Source: Aurantimonas sp. 22II-16-19i | Lineage (GTDB): Bacteria; Pseudomonadota; Alphaproteobacteria; Rhizobiales; Rhizobiaceae | DNA: 64,000 nucleotides | Direction of reading: 5' to 3' | NCBI RefSeq assembly: GCF_002088275.1 | Contig: NZ_AQQS01000010.1 | Span: 90,254 to 154,253, forward strand | Shown here: positions 21,406 to 32,217 of the stretch, piece after piece | How positions within the stretch are numbered: position 1 is the first letter of the stretch | Layout: each line of letters starts with the position of its first letter | Position numbers and translations under genes: made by a program | Notes under the pieces: model-generated | Database searches by the model: none | What the model was told of the DNA's origin: nothing | Seen by the model: only the letters and a program-made list of their open reading frames with translations

Positions 21406-21669
21406 GTGAACTTTCACGAACATAAGATGAACGCGCGGATGTTCAATCAGAAGCTCTCGACCGCCAAGCGAGTTGCCGAGGTCAATCCCGTCGTCGTGAC
21501 CGATCGGGGCCGGCCGACGCATGTCCTCATGAGTTACGCGGAGTATGAGAGACTTCGGAGCAATCGCGGATCGGTACTGGACTTTTTTGCCGATAGGCGC
21601 CCGGAAGCGGATTTCGATTTCGATCCTCCGCGGGACAAGAGCCTGCCGCGAGAAGTCGATTTCGATTGA
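21406..21669 (+). CDS. Phd/YefM-family antitoxin
   Basis: An 87-residue protein (or 80 if it starts at the ATG at 21427; the longer form starts at GTG). FNQKLSTAKRVAEVNPVVVT and DRGRPTHVLMSYAEYERLRS match the Phd/YefM DNA-binding N-terminal domain (pattern FN.D.S.AK.AA..GPV.ITDRG.P.HVL...EY..L). The C-terminal tail is highly acidic (DFFADRRPEADFDFDPPRD), typical of a toxin-binding disordered tail. The TGA abuts the toxin frame directly downstream, whose gene is frameshifted. Confidence 0.88.
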   Translation: MNFHEHKMNARMFNQKLSTAKRVAEVNPVVVTDRGRPTHVLMSYAEYERLRSNRGSVLDFFADRRPEADFDFDPPRDKSLPREVDFD

Positions 21670-21677
21670 ATGCCGCG

Positions 21678-22089
21678 GTGTATCTTCTCGACACCAATGA
21701 TCTCGGCCGCACGCAAGCCCTGGACTCTCGATGAGCGCGTCGCTCAAACCATCGGCTCACTGCCGCTCCAGACGGCGTATGTTTCCGTCATCACGCTGAT
21801 GGAACTGGAGATCGGAGTCATCTCCATGGAGCGGCGCGACCGGCAACAGGGCGCCGATCTTCGGCAATGGCTGCGATCGCGGCGCGCCGAGCTCGCCGAC
21901 TCTCAGATCCTGCCGGTGACGGAACTGGTGGCTCTCCGATGTGCGACCCTCCACGTTCCAGATCGTCGTCCGCGAAACGATTCTCTCATCGCCGCGACAG
22001 CGCTCGTCCACGGCCTGACGCTGGTCACGAGAAACGTCGCCGACTTCGATACGATCGACGGATTGCGCATCCTGAATCTCTGGGCCTGA
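21678..22089 (+). pseudogene. PIN-domain toxin (VapC-like), frameshifted
   Basis: The frame beginning at GTG 21678 encodes MYLLDTN, the canonical first PIN motif with the catalytic aspartate, then runs out of frame and stops at TGA about 20 codons on. The rest of the toxin is in another frame from about 21699: ISAARKPWTLDERV, VSVITLMELEIG, NDSLIAATALVHGLTLVTRN and VADFD, ending at 22089. Loss of two bases (for example GT of a GTG valine codon) after the DTN codons at 21690-21698 explains the break. The ORF that opens at ATG 21670 lacks the first aspartate. So the toxin is probably dead while its antitoxin is intact; a sequencing error cannot be excluded. Confidence 0.75.
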
Positions 22090-22104
22090 GCCGCGACCTG
22101 ACGC

Positions 22105-22587
22105 TCAGCGCCGATGAACCCGCTCGTGCATCGCCTTGATCTCGGCGGCAAACGCCTCGAACGGTCCCACGATCTCCACATGCGGCAGCAATTCGCGCAT
22201 CGTCACCGGCTTGTAGGGCAGCGGCGGGGCGCCGAACTCTTCGAGCCACGCGATCAGTTGCGGCGTCGAGGTGGCGAAGACCGCGCGGCCGATACCGCAC
22301 CATCCGTGCGCCGCCGCGCACATCGGGCAGTGCTCGCCGGAGGTGTAAATCGTCGCCGCGGCGCGCTCAGCCTTCGACAGGTTCAGCGCAGCCCAGCGGG
22401 CGAGCGCCAATTCAGGATGCGCCGTCGGATCGCCGGAGCCGGTGCGGTTGTGATCCTCCTTCAGAATCTCGCCCGCGCCGGAGACGAGCACCGAGCCGAA
22501 GGGCCGGTTTCCGGTCTCAACGGCCTCGCGGGCAAGCTCGACGCAGCGGCGAAGATGGGTGATGTCGGCGGCGTCGGATTCAGTCAT
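22105..22587 (-). CDS. Nucleoside deaminase (CDA superfamily)
   Basis: A 160-residue zinc-dependent deaminase. The zinc-binding motifs are TAHPELALARWAAL, a variant of the H(A/P)E motif with the proton-shuttling glutamate, and GEHCPMCAAAHGW (PCxxC type, here CPMC). FGSVLVSGAGEIL is the usual N-terminal strand pair. It resembles guanine deaminase/tRNA-adenosine deaminase-like nucleoside deaminases; the substrate cannot be set from sequence. ATG at 22587 has GGAG 8 bases before it; a much longer upstream frame is rejected. It lies between two toxin-antitoxin modules, on the strand of the DNA-repair genes. Confidence 0.88.
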   Translation of the reverse strand: MTESDAADITHLRRCVELAREAVETGNRPFGSVLVSGAGEILKEDHNRTGSGDPTAHPELALARWAALNLSKAERAAATIYTSGEHCPMCAAAHGWCGIGRAVFATSTPQLIAWLEEFGAPPLPYKPVTMRELLPHVEIVGPFEAFAAEIKAMHERVHRR

Positions 22588-22699
22588 GACAGTTCTCCGG
22601 GGAACGGCTTCGCAGGTCTCTCGCGCGTCTGTCGTTCGGCATCTCTGGTCGTTGCAACTACCCTCGAAGCGATGACCTCTTCCTGAGCCGATCGAATCG

Positions 22700-22718
22700 T
22701 GTATCATGATGTGATACA
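22700..22718. promoter_or_regulatory. Palindromic operator upstream of higB
   Basis: TGTATCAtgatgTGATACA is a perfect 7-bp inverted repeat with a 5-base centre, ending 16 bases before the higB ATG. It is well placed for autorepression by HigA (helix-turn-helix dimer), as in other higBA operons; a -10-like TATCAT is inside it. Confidence 0.65.
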
Positions 22719-22733
22719 AGCCGAGACGATCAT

Positions 22734-23021
22734 ATGATCCTTTCAACGCGAGGCAAGTTCGTCGAGCAGATCGCGGCCGGCAAAGCGCCCAAGGGATTTC
22801 CTGCCGATCTCGTCGCTCGGGCGGAGCGCCGTCTTCGTGCTGTCGACCTGGCCGTCGATCTGAAGGATCTGCGGTCGCCGCCGGGCAACCGGTTGGAGGC
22901 CTTGAAAGGCGATCGGCAGGGGCAGCACTCCATCAGGATAAACGACCAGTGGCGGATATGCTTCCGCTGGACGCAAACCGGTGTGGAAGATGTCGAGATC
23001 GTCGATTATCATTCCGGATGA
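22734..23021 (+). CDS. higB: HigB-type toxin (RelE/ParE fold)
   Basis: A 95-residue protein of the plasmid-maintenance killer family. RAERRLRAVDLAVDLKDLRS, PPGNRLEALKGDRQGQHSIR and INDQWRICFRW follow the HigB pattern (LR.P.GNRLE.L.G.R.GQ.SIRIN.QWRICF.W). HigB proteins are ribosome-dependent mRNA interferases. As usual for this family the toxin gene comes first, and higA follows 24 bases later. Confidence 0.95.
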   Translation: MILSTRGKFVEQIAAGKAPKGFPADLVARAERRLRAVDLAVDLKDLRSPPGNRLEALKGDRQGQHSIRINDQWRICFRWTQTGVEDVEIVDYHSG

Positions 23022-23045
23022 ACCCGGATGCAGGAGGTAGGCTCC

Positions 23046-23357
23046 ATGTCGCTGCGGTTTGCACGACCGATTCATCCCGGCGAATATCTGCGGGAGGAAT
23101 ATCTCGTTCCGCTCGCGATCAGTGCCGGCGCATTGGCCAAGCGCCTCGACTTGCCGAGGACACGGATCGAACGGCTGATCCGCGAAGAGGTCGGCGTCAC
23201 GCCGGACACTGCCCTGCGGCTCGCACGAGTCTTCGACACCACGCCGCAATTCTGGCTGAACTTGCAGAACGCCTATGACCTTCATGTCACGGGCGAACGG
23301 CTCGGCGATGTCATCGCGAAGATCGCCCCCCTGACCCACCCCGATCAGGCCGCCTGA
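23046..23357 (+). CDS. higA: HigA-type antitoxin (helix-turn-helix)
   Basis: A 103-residue Xre-family protein. RPIHPGEYLREEYLVPLAIS is the HigA hallmark (HPGE.L.EE.L.P), followed by a helix-turn-helix (AGALAKRLDLPRTRIERLI, TPDTALRLARVFDTTPQFW). It should bind the palindrome upstream of higB and neutralise the toxin. The ATG at 23046 is preferred because AGGAGG at 23032-23037 is 8 bases upstream; the ATG at 23028 would overlap that sequence. Confidence 0.95.
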   Translation: MSLRFARPIHPGEYLREEYLVPLAISAGALAKRLDLPRTRIERLIREEVGVTPDTALRLARVFDTTPQFWLNLQNAYDLHVTGERLGDVIAKIAPLTHPDQAA

Positions 23358-23362
23358 CATGG

Positions 23363-24610
23363 TCAAAACAGCTCCAGCTGGCTCGCCGCGCGCTTGGCCT
23401 TCGGCAGGAAGCTCTCCTTGAGCCTCTCCCGGTCCGTCAGCCCGCCCGGCGACCAGTCGAGCGCCATGACGAACGGCCGGACCTTGTCGATCGACTGGCA
23501 GAGCCGGGCGACGTCGTCGAGCCTGAGCGTCCGGTGCCGGCGTGTCGAGAGGATGCGCTTGACCGCCCGGGTGCCGAGGCCGGGCACCCGCAGCAGCATC
23601 TCCCGGTCGGCGCGGTTGACGTCCACGGGAAAGCTCTCGCGGTTCCGCAGCGCCCAGGCGAGCTTCGGATCGACGGCGAGATCGAGCATGCCGCCCTCCC
23701 CGCCCGAGACGATCTCGGCGCGCTGGAAGCCGTAGAAGCGCATCAGCCAGTCGGCCTGATAGAGCCGGTGCTCGCGCATCATCGGCGGCTTTAACAGCGG
23801 CAGTCGGCTCGACGAATCCGGAATCGGCGAGAAGGCGGAATAGTAGACGCGGCTGAGGCGATAGTTGCCATAGAGGTTTTCCGAGCGGATCAGCACGTCG
23901 TCGTCGGTGGAGGCGTCCGCCCCGACGATCATCTGCGTCGACTGGCCGCCCGCCGAGAACCGCTGCGGCTTCGTCCGGTCCCGCTTCTCGCCCTTGTGCT
24001 CCTCGATCTTCGCCCGCAGGTGCCCCATGGAGCGGCGGATGTCGCGCGCGTCCTTTTCCGGCGCCAGGGCCGAGAGCGTCGCATCGGTCGGCATCTCGAT
24101 GTTCACCGACAGGCGGTCGGCGAAGAGACCGGCCTCCTCCAGGAGCGCCGGCGAGGCGTCGGGGATCGTTTTCAGGTGGATGTAGCCGGAGAAGTTCTCC
24201 TCGAGGCGCAGCTTCCTTGCGACGCGGACCATCTCCTCCATCGTGTAGTCGGAGTTCCTGATGATGCCCGAGGAGAGGAACAGACCCTCGATGTAGTTCC
24301 GGCGATAGAAGTTCATCGTCAGCGCGACCACCTCGTCGACGCTGAACCGCGCCCGCTGGACGTTCGAGGACGAGCGGTTGATGCAGTAGACGCAGTCGTA
24401 GATGCAGAAGTTGGTGAGCAGGATCTTCAGGAGGGAGATGCAGCGGCCGTCCGGCGCATAGGCGTGGCAGATGCCGGAACCCTCGGTCGAACCGATGCCC
24501 TTCGACTTGACGGAGTTGCGCCCCGCCGCCCCGCTGGAAGCGCAGGAGGCGTCGTACTTCGCCGCATCGGACAGAACGGCGAGCTTGGTGCGGAGATCGA
24601 GCGTCGGCAT
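23363..24610 (-). CDS. Putative DNA modification/repair radical SAM protein (TIGR03916-like)
   Basis: A 415-residue radical SAM enzyme. The N-terminal DAAKYDASCASSG is a conserved cysteine-containing block; the 4Fe-4S cluster motif is CIYDCVYC (CxxxCxxC) after ILLTNF. GLFLSSGIIRNSDYTMEEMV and LSVNIEMPTDATLSALAPEK are further family blocks, and the C-terminus carries a helix-hairpin-helix motif (LLRVPGLGTRAVKRIL) expected to bind DNA. No substrate is known. The family is almost always next to a TIGR03915/UdgX protein, as here but with a 2-kb interruption. The N-terminus is chosen at MPTLDLRTKLAVLSD by homology. Confidence 0.88.
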   Translation of the reverse strand: MPTLDLRTKLAVLSDAAKYDASCASSGAAGRNSVKSKGIGSTEGSGICHAYAPDGRCISLLKILLTNFCIYDCVYCINRSSSNVQRARFSVDEVVALTMNFYRRNYIEGLFLSSGIIRNSDYTMEEMVRVARKLRLEENFSGYIHLKTIPDASPALLEEAGLFADRLSVNIEMPTDATLSALAPEKDARDIRRSMGHLRAKIEEHKGEKRDRTKPQRFSAGGQSTQMIVGADASTDDDVLIRSENLYGNYRLSRVYYSAFSPIPDSSSRLPLLKPPMMREHRLYQADWLMRFYGFQRAEIVSGGEGGMLDLAVDPKLAWALRNRESFPVDVNRADREMLLRVPGLGTRAVKRILSTRRHRTLRLDDVARLCQSIDKVRPFVMALDWSPGGLTDRERLKESFLPKAKRAASQLELF

Positions 24611-24873
24611 GAGACGGACATAGCGTTCATGAAACGTTCGCGCCAGAGCGATCCTGCAACCGTTACCTTTTGTCGCGGCGCCTGCCACCGCGCGCCGACC
24701 GGAAACACCAAGATCTTGACTCTCAATCAGTTTTGATCGGCCGTATGAACCAAATCAGCGAAAGCGGCGTTATATCAGGCAGTGGGACAATCCGGGGGCG
24801 TGACTGTGCGAGGGCGTCGATCTCGTTCTCGGACTTCGGCATTTCGAACGCCCCCGACGACCGGAGCATCTTC

Positions 24874-25320
24874 ATGCAGAAAATCATCTCGATGGCCCTG
24901 GCCTTGCTGCTGGCCATCGGCACCCTCGGAACTGGCACCGTCAGTGCCAGCGCCGAACCGCACTGGCGGGGCCATAATGGCGGGCAGCACTGGAACCGCG
25001 GGAACTGGAACGGACCGCGCCATTATCGCGGCGGGCGCCACTATCGGGGTGGCCGTCACTATCGCGGGGGTCGCCATTATGGCCGCCGCCACAACAATAA
25101 TGGAGCGGCGATCGGCGCCGGCATTGCAGGCCTGGCGATCGGCGCGATCGTCGGTGGTGCATTGGCAGACCGGGATCGTCCGGTCCCGGTGCAGCGCGTC
25201 TATCCGAGCCGCGGCTATGGATCGCATGTGGCGCGCTGCGAGGCGCGCTACCGTTCCTATGACCGTCGCACGGACACCTTCCTCGGCTATGACGGTCATC
25301 GCCACCGCTGCAAGTACTGA
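24874..25320 (+). CDS. BA14K-family exported protein
   Basis: A 148-residue secreted or envelope protein typical of Brucella and relatives. It has a signal peptide (MQKIISMALALLLAIGTLGT, cleavage near ASA-E), a His/Arg/Gly-rich region with repeated HYRGGR units (about residues 50-67), one glycine-rich hydrophobic helix (AIGAGIAGLAIGAIVGG), and the conserved C-terminal BA14K block HVARCEARYRSYDRRTDTF and LGYDGHRHRC. Brucella BA14K has been described as immunoreactive with lectin-like activity; a role here is not known. GGAG lies 8 bases before the ATG. A strong terminator follows. Confidence 0.92.
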   Translation: MQKIISMALALLLAIGTLGTGTVSASAEPHWRGHNGGQHWNRGNWNGPRHYRGGRHYRGGRHYRGGRHYGRRHNNNGAAIGAGIAGLAIGAIVGGALADRDRPVPVQRVYPSRGYGSHVARCEARYRSYDRRTDTFLGYDGHRHRCKY

Positions 25321-25353
25321 TCGCTCGCCGATCTGTTCGACATGAGACACCCG

Positions 25354-25385
25354 AAGCGCCGGCGGATCCTTCCGCCGGCGCTTTT
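25354..25385 (+). terminator. Rho-independent terminator of the BA14K gene
   Basis: AAGCGCCGGCGGA at 25354-25366 pairs perfectly with TCCGCCGGCGCTT at 25371-25383 around a 4-base loop and runs into TTTT. It is 34 bases after the stop codon. Confidence 0.9.
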
Positions 25386-25691
25386 GCGTTGTCGGTGGGC
25401 ATCGCAGGACGCCTTGCTCCCCTGAATGGAGCGCCGCCTTTCAGCGGCCGTGAGCCCTGCCCTCCCTACCGCTCCTCCACTTACCGCTCCGACGCCCCCC
25501 GATCGGACAAGTCCCGGGGAAATGATGGCGGCCGTCTCCGCCGCAATTTCTGACTCCCTATCGGCTCAACCGAGCGGACGGAAACCAAGCCGCGGCGGGC
25601 AACCGAGCCGACATCAAGTGCGCGGTCCGAGGCGAGATACCGGACATCGCAGGACGCGCGTCGCCGCCGAAATCAATGAGCCTGGAATCGA
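25386..25691. other. Intergenic, between BA14K and coxM
   Basis: About 300 bases between convergent genes. Only short, feature-free frames are present; I see no gene here. Confidence 0.4.
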
Positions 25692-25719
25692 AACGCCGGC
25701 GGGACGATCCGCCGGCGTT
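25692..25719 (-). terminator. Terminator of the coxSLM-type operon
   Basis: AACGCCGGCGG at 25692-25702 pairs with CCGCCGGCGTT at 25709-25719 around a 6-base loop, 46 bases beyond the coxM stop on the minus strand. The T run on the minus strand is short (GTTTCGATT). Confidence 0.65.
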
Positions 25720-25765
25720 GTCTTGTCTGGAAGGGCTTGGCGGCCGCCGGCCGCCCGAACCTCGA

Positions 25766-26572
25766 TCAGTGGGCGAGCGCCTTCTTCACGGCGCGCTTGG
25801 TGACGACCTTGACCAGATTGGCGCGATAGGCCGACGAGCCGTGGATGTCGGCGATCATGTCGCCTTCCGATGCCGCAAGTCCGTCCACGGCTTCCGGCGA
25901 GAAGTTGCCCGACAGCGCGCTCTCGGCGTCGCTCCAGTGGAAGGCGCCGCTCGATCCGGCGCCGGTGACACCGACCTTCACGCCGTCGGCGCGCCTTGCG
26001 ACGAAGACGCCGCACATGGCGTAACGCGAAGCCGGGTTGCGGAACTTCTCATAGGCGCACTGGTCCGGCGCCTCGAAGGAGACCGCGGTGACGATCTCGC
26101 CCTCGTCCAGCGCCGTCTCGAACAGGCCCTGGAAGAACTCGTCGGCCGGCATGTCGCGCTTGTCGGTATGGATCGTTGCCCCGAGGGCGAGAAGCGCCGC
26201 CGGATAATCCGCCGCCGGGTCGAAATTGGCGACCGAGCCGCCGACCGTGCCCATGTGGCGCACGGCCGGATCGCCGATCAGCCCGGCGAGCGCGGCAAAG
26301 CCGGGGCATACGGACTTGATCTCCGGGTTCGTCGCGACTTCGGCATGGGTCATGCCGCCGCCGATGCGGATCGACCGGCCGTTCACCGAGATGCCCTTCA
26401 GTTCCGCCACGTGGCGAAGGTCGATCAGCGCCTCGGGCGCCGCGAGCCGCTGCTTCATGGTCGGGATCAGCGTCATGCCGCCCGACAGGTATTTTGCCTC
26501 GTCGCCCTTTTCCGCGGCGAGCTGCGTCGCCTCTGCCAGCGAAGACGGGCGGTGGTAGCTGGTCTCGTACAT
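25766..26572 (-). CDS. coxM: Molybdenum hydroxylase, FAD-binding subunit
   Basis: Medium subunit of a xanthine-oxidase-family enzyme; it passes electrons from the iron-sulfur subunit to FAD and an acceptor. The 268-residue protein has the CoxM/PCMH-type FAD-binding pattern: YHRPSSLAEATQLAAE, YLSGGMTLIPTMKQRL (the AGGxxL-like FAD loop), RHMGTVGGSVANFDPAADYP (the TIGG-type loop) and a C-terminal CODH_FAD_C domain. It is the third gene of S-L-M, 137 bases after coxL. Confidence 0.92.
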   Translation of the reverse strand: MYETSYHRPSSLAEATQLAAEKGDEAKYLSGGMTLIPTMKQRLAAPEALIDLRHVAELKGISVNGRSIRIGGGMTHAEVATNPEIKSVCPGFAALAGLIGDPAVRHMGTVGGSVANFDPAADYPAALLALGATIHTDKRDMPADEFFQGLFETALDEGEIVTAVSFEAPDQCAYEKFRNPASRYAMCGVFVARRADGVKVGVTGAGSSGAFHWSDAESALSGNFSPEAVDGLAASEGDMIADIHGSSAYRANLVKVVTKRAVKKALAH

Positions 26573-26709
26573 CGGTCGTGCCTCCTTGGGGGCTCATCGG
26601 GGCGCCGGGCTGGCAGCTTCGCCAGCCGCGCGGCGCAATCTTCGAATCTGGCGGGCCGGACGACCGGCCGCGCCGGCCGCGCCCCGAAGGGCACGGCCGA
26701 TCGTCATCG

Positions 26710-29061
<2,352 letters not shown>

Positions 29062-29176
29062 AGTCAAACCCTCCCTAAGCTCGGTCACGGCTCCCATGCG
29101 CCAGGGCGCATCCGCGACCGATGAAACCGTTCAAGGACCGCGGCGCCCAGCAGCGGGGCCGCGGCAGCTCGTCACG

Positions 29177-29665
<489 letters not shown>

Positions 29666-30270
29666 GAAACTCCTCCCAAACTCGCCGGCACGACGGCCGG
29701 TCTTCAAACCCTTCGCGCCCCCCACGGCCGGCTGAGCGCGATCCTTCTCGCGATGCACGAAGCAGCCCAGGGTTCGTTCGGCCGGAGATTGCCCCTTTGC
29801 GGGCGAGGCTTCAAGCGCTTTTCAGAATCATTCCATCATGGTGGGAGCGTCATGACGACGCCGAGGTTCGGCGAGGGCGCCAGGCGGCTCTCGGCGCCGC
29901 ATGCATGCCGGAACGCGCCCTCGTCGCCAGGGCGCGTCAGCAAGCCTGTGCCGGACGGCTCGGCTGCATGATGTGCGCCGGCAACAGGCTAGCCGCGTCG
30001 AGCCGACGCACCGAGACTGCGACAGTAAGTCCGGCTTTGCGACGAAGCTGTTGTCGCATCGGCACAGACCCAGCTCAATCGACCCATCAAGGTGCCCTCG
30101 CGCCCGGTTTGGGGGCCGGAGGTAGTTGTTATTTCATCAATTCCCGTCATCCTTACCTGCACCTGAAGGGGGGAGTGAAACTTTTCGGGAGGGGCCTCTT
30201 CGGCCTCGCCGCGCCATGACAGCCGGCACTCGTCCCTCCGCATGATCGCTGGCTCAGGGGATGTAAGCGT
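29666..30270. other. Divergent intergenic region, coxS to tamA
   Basis: 605 bases with no gene I can support; the frames present are low-complexity and Arg/Ala-rich. An AT-richer stretch around 30120-30155 (including GTAGTTGTTATTTCATC) may be the tamA promoter region. TGCGACA at 30018-30024 and TGTCGCA at 30052-30058 form an inverted repeat of unknown meaning. Confidence 0.4.
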
Positions 30271-32217
30271 TTGCTCGGAATTGGACGCCCGCCTGCAATC
30301 TGTCTGTCGATTGCCATGGCGATCTGCCTGACCTCGCCTGCCCATGCGTTCGAGATCTTCGGCGTAACGTTCTTCGAGAGCCCCGATTCGGCGGTCGAGG
30401 TGATCGACCCGCTGAACTACGACGCGACCCTGACGGTCGAGCCGGCGCCGGACGACGACGGCACGCTGCAGGATTCTCTCAGCACCGCGTCCAGCCTCGT
30501 CGGCGAGGAGGACGAGCCGGTGTCCGGTTCCCTCGGGCTGCTCTCAAAGGCGAAGACCGATCGCAAGCGTCTCGTCGCCGCCCTGTTCGAGAACGCCCGC
30601 TATGACGGCCTCGTCGACATCTTCATCGAGGGCCGCGACATCACGACGCTGCAGCCGGATGCGGAATTCTCGGCCCGCCCGGTGCCGGTGACGATCCGCG
30701 TTCGGCCGGGGCCGAAATATACGCTCGGCCGGATCGCGGTGACGAGCGGCGGCATTCCCGTCGATCCGGCGGAATACGGACTGGCACCCGGAGGCGCGGC
30801 CGGCTCGGCCGAGGTTCTCGAAGCCGAGGCGAGGATGTTCTCGAAGCTGCGACAGGACGGACGCCCCTTCGTCGCCGTCACCGACCGCGACATCATCGCC
30901 GACGCCGCCAACAACCGCCTCGAATATGAGGCGCGCCTCGATCCTGGCCCCCGCGTGCCGTTCGGCGACATCTGGGTCGAGGGCGCCGAGGACGTCGATC
31001 CCGGCTTCATCGCCTACATGACCGGCATCAAGGCGGGCGAGGTGTTCTCGCCGCAGGAACTCGCCGATGCGCGGGACCGGCTCCTGAAGCTCGGCGTCTT
31101 CTCGTCGGTGACCGTCAAGGAGGCGAAAGCCCAGGCCGCGGACGGCTCGCTGCCGGTGCAGGTCGAGGTGGGGGAGCGCAAGTTCGGCTATTACGGCGTC
31201 GGCGCGACCTATTCCAACACCGAAGGCGCCGGTGCCAACGGCTATGTCGGCTATCGCAACCTCTTCGGCCGGGCCGAGTCGATCCGCTTCGACGCCTCCG
31301 TCTCGCGGATCGGCGCGACCGCCGTGTCCGGCGAGGCCCGCGAGACTGACGGTTTCGACTATTCGAGCTCGCTGGTGTTCAAGAAGCCGGGCGTTCTCGG
31401 CCCCAACTCCGTCTATATCGGCTCGCTGGAGATCAAGCGGGAGCAACCCCTCGCCTACGACCGGACGAGCTATGCCGCCACCAGCGGCGTCGAATACGAG
31501 ATCGACAAGCAGCAGACGGTGAACGTCTCGCTGCGGGGCGAATACGAAGAGATCACCGACTATCTCGGAACCCGCGATTATTTCATCGCCTCGGTGCCGA
31601 TCACCTACACCTATGACGGCCGCGACAACGAGCTGAACCCCACCGAGGGCTTCTATTTCCAGGCGCTGGCCGAGCCTTCCTACGGCTTCAATACCTCGAC
31701 GCCCTTCGTCAAGACCAGGCTCGACGGCCGTGCCTATCTGTCGCTGACGGAGAGCGACCGGCTCATCCTCGCCAGCCGCCTCGGCTACGGCACGGTCTTC
31801 GGCGCCGACCTCCTCGACATCCCCAACGATCGGCGCTTCTACGCCGGCGGCGGCGGCTCGGTGCGCGGCTACGAGTTCCAGTCCATCGGGCCATACTTCC
31901 CCGGCAATGTGCCGGCGGGCTCGGGCTTCAATCCGGAATTCACCGATACGCCGACGGGCGGCCTGTCGCTGTTCGACGGCTCGGTCGAGGCACGCATCGG
32001 CATCACAGAGAACATCCAGGTCGTGCCCTTCCTCGACTTCGGCACGGTCTCCGACGACCTCGTGCCGGACTTTTCCAACTTCAAGCTCGGTGCCGGTATC
32101 GGCGCCCGCTACCTGACGAGCTTCGGGCCGATCCGCATCGACGTCGGCATCCCGCTCGATCCCGGGCCGCGGGACGCGGGCTACCAGATCTATGCCGGTA
32201 TCGGACAGGCCTTCTGA
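30271..32217 (+). CDS. tamA: TamA, outer-membrane Omp85-family protein
   Basis: Outer-membrane half of the translocation and assembly module, which with TamB helps insert certain outer-membrane proteins and is linked to phospholipid transport. The 648-residue protein has a signal peptide (MLGIGRPPAICLSIAMAICL, cleavage near AHA-F), POTRA domains over about residues 110-290 (VTIRVRPGPKYTLGRIAVTS; RVPFGDIWVEGAEDV), and a C-terminal 16-strand barrel with the Omp85 motif GGGGSVRGYEFQ. The start is TTG, with AGGGG about 10 bases upstream; this gives a normal signal peptide. Its TGA overlaps the tamB ATG by one base. Confidence 0.93.
   Translation: MLGIGRPPAICLSIAMAICLTSPAHAFEIFGVTFFESPDSAVEVIDPLNYDATLTVEPAPDDDGTLQDSLSTASSLVGEEDEPVSGSLGLLSKAKTDRKRLVAALFENARYDGLVDIFIEGRDITTLQPDAEFSARPVPVTIRVRPGPKYTLGRIAVTSGGIPVDPAEYGLAPGGAAGSAEVLEAEARMFSKLRQDGRPFVAVTDRDIIADAANNRLEYEARLDPGPRVPFGDIWVEGAEDVDPGFIAYMTGIKAGEVFSPQELADARDRLLKLGVFSSVTVKEAKAQAADGSLPVQVEVGERKFGYYGVGATYSNTEGAGANGYVGYRNLFGRAESIRFDASVSRIGATAVSGEARETDGFDYSSSLVFKKPGVLGPNSVYIGSLEIKREQPLAYDRTSYAATSGVEYEIDKQQTVNVSLRGEYEEITDYLGTRDYFIASVPITYTYDGRDNELNPTEGFYFQALAEPSYGFNTSTPFVKTRLDGRAYLSLTESDRLILASRLGYGTVFGADLLDIPNDRRFYAGGGGSVRGYEFQSIGPYFPGNVPAGSGFNPEFTDTPTGGLSLFDGSVEARIGITENIQVVPFLDFGTVSDDLVPDFSNFKLGAGIGARYLTSFGPIRIDVGIPLDPGPRDAGYQIYAGIGQAF

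Noticed and set aside
21670..22089. Intact VapC toxin from ATG 21670
   Set aside because: That frame lacks the LLDTN aspartate, which is encoded upstream in another frame, so the gene is better read as frameshifted.
22588..22746. N-terminal extension of the nucleoside deaminase
   Set aside because: It overlaps the higB promoter and operator, lacks homology, and a good Shine-Dalgarno precedes the internal ATG.
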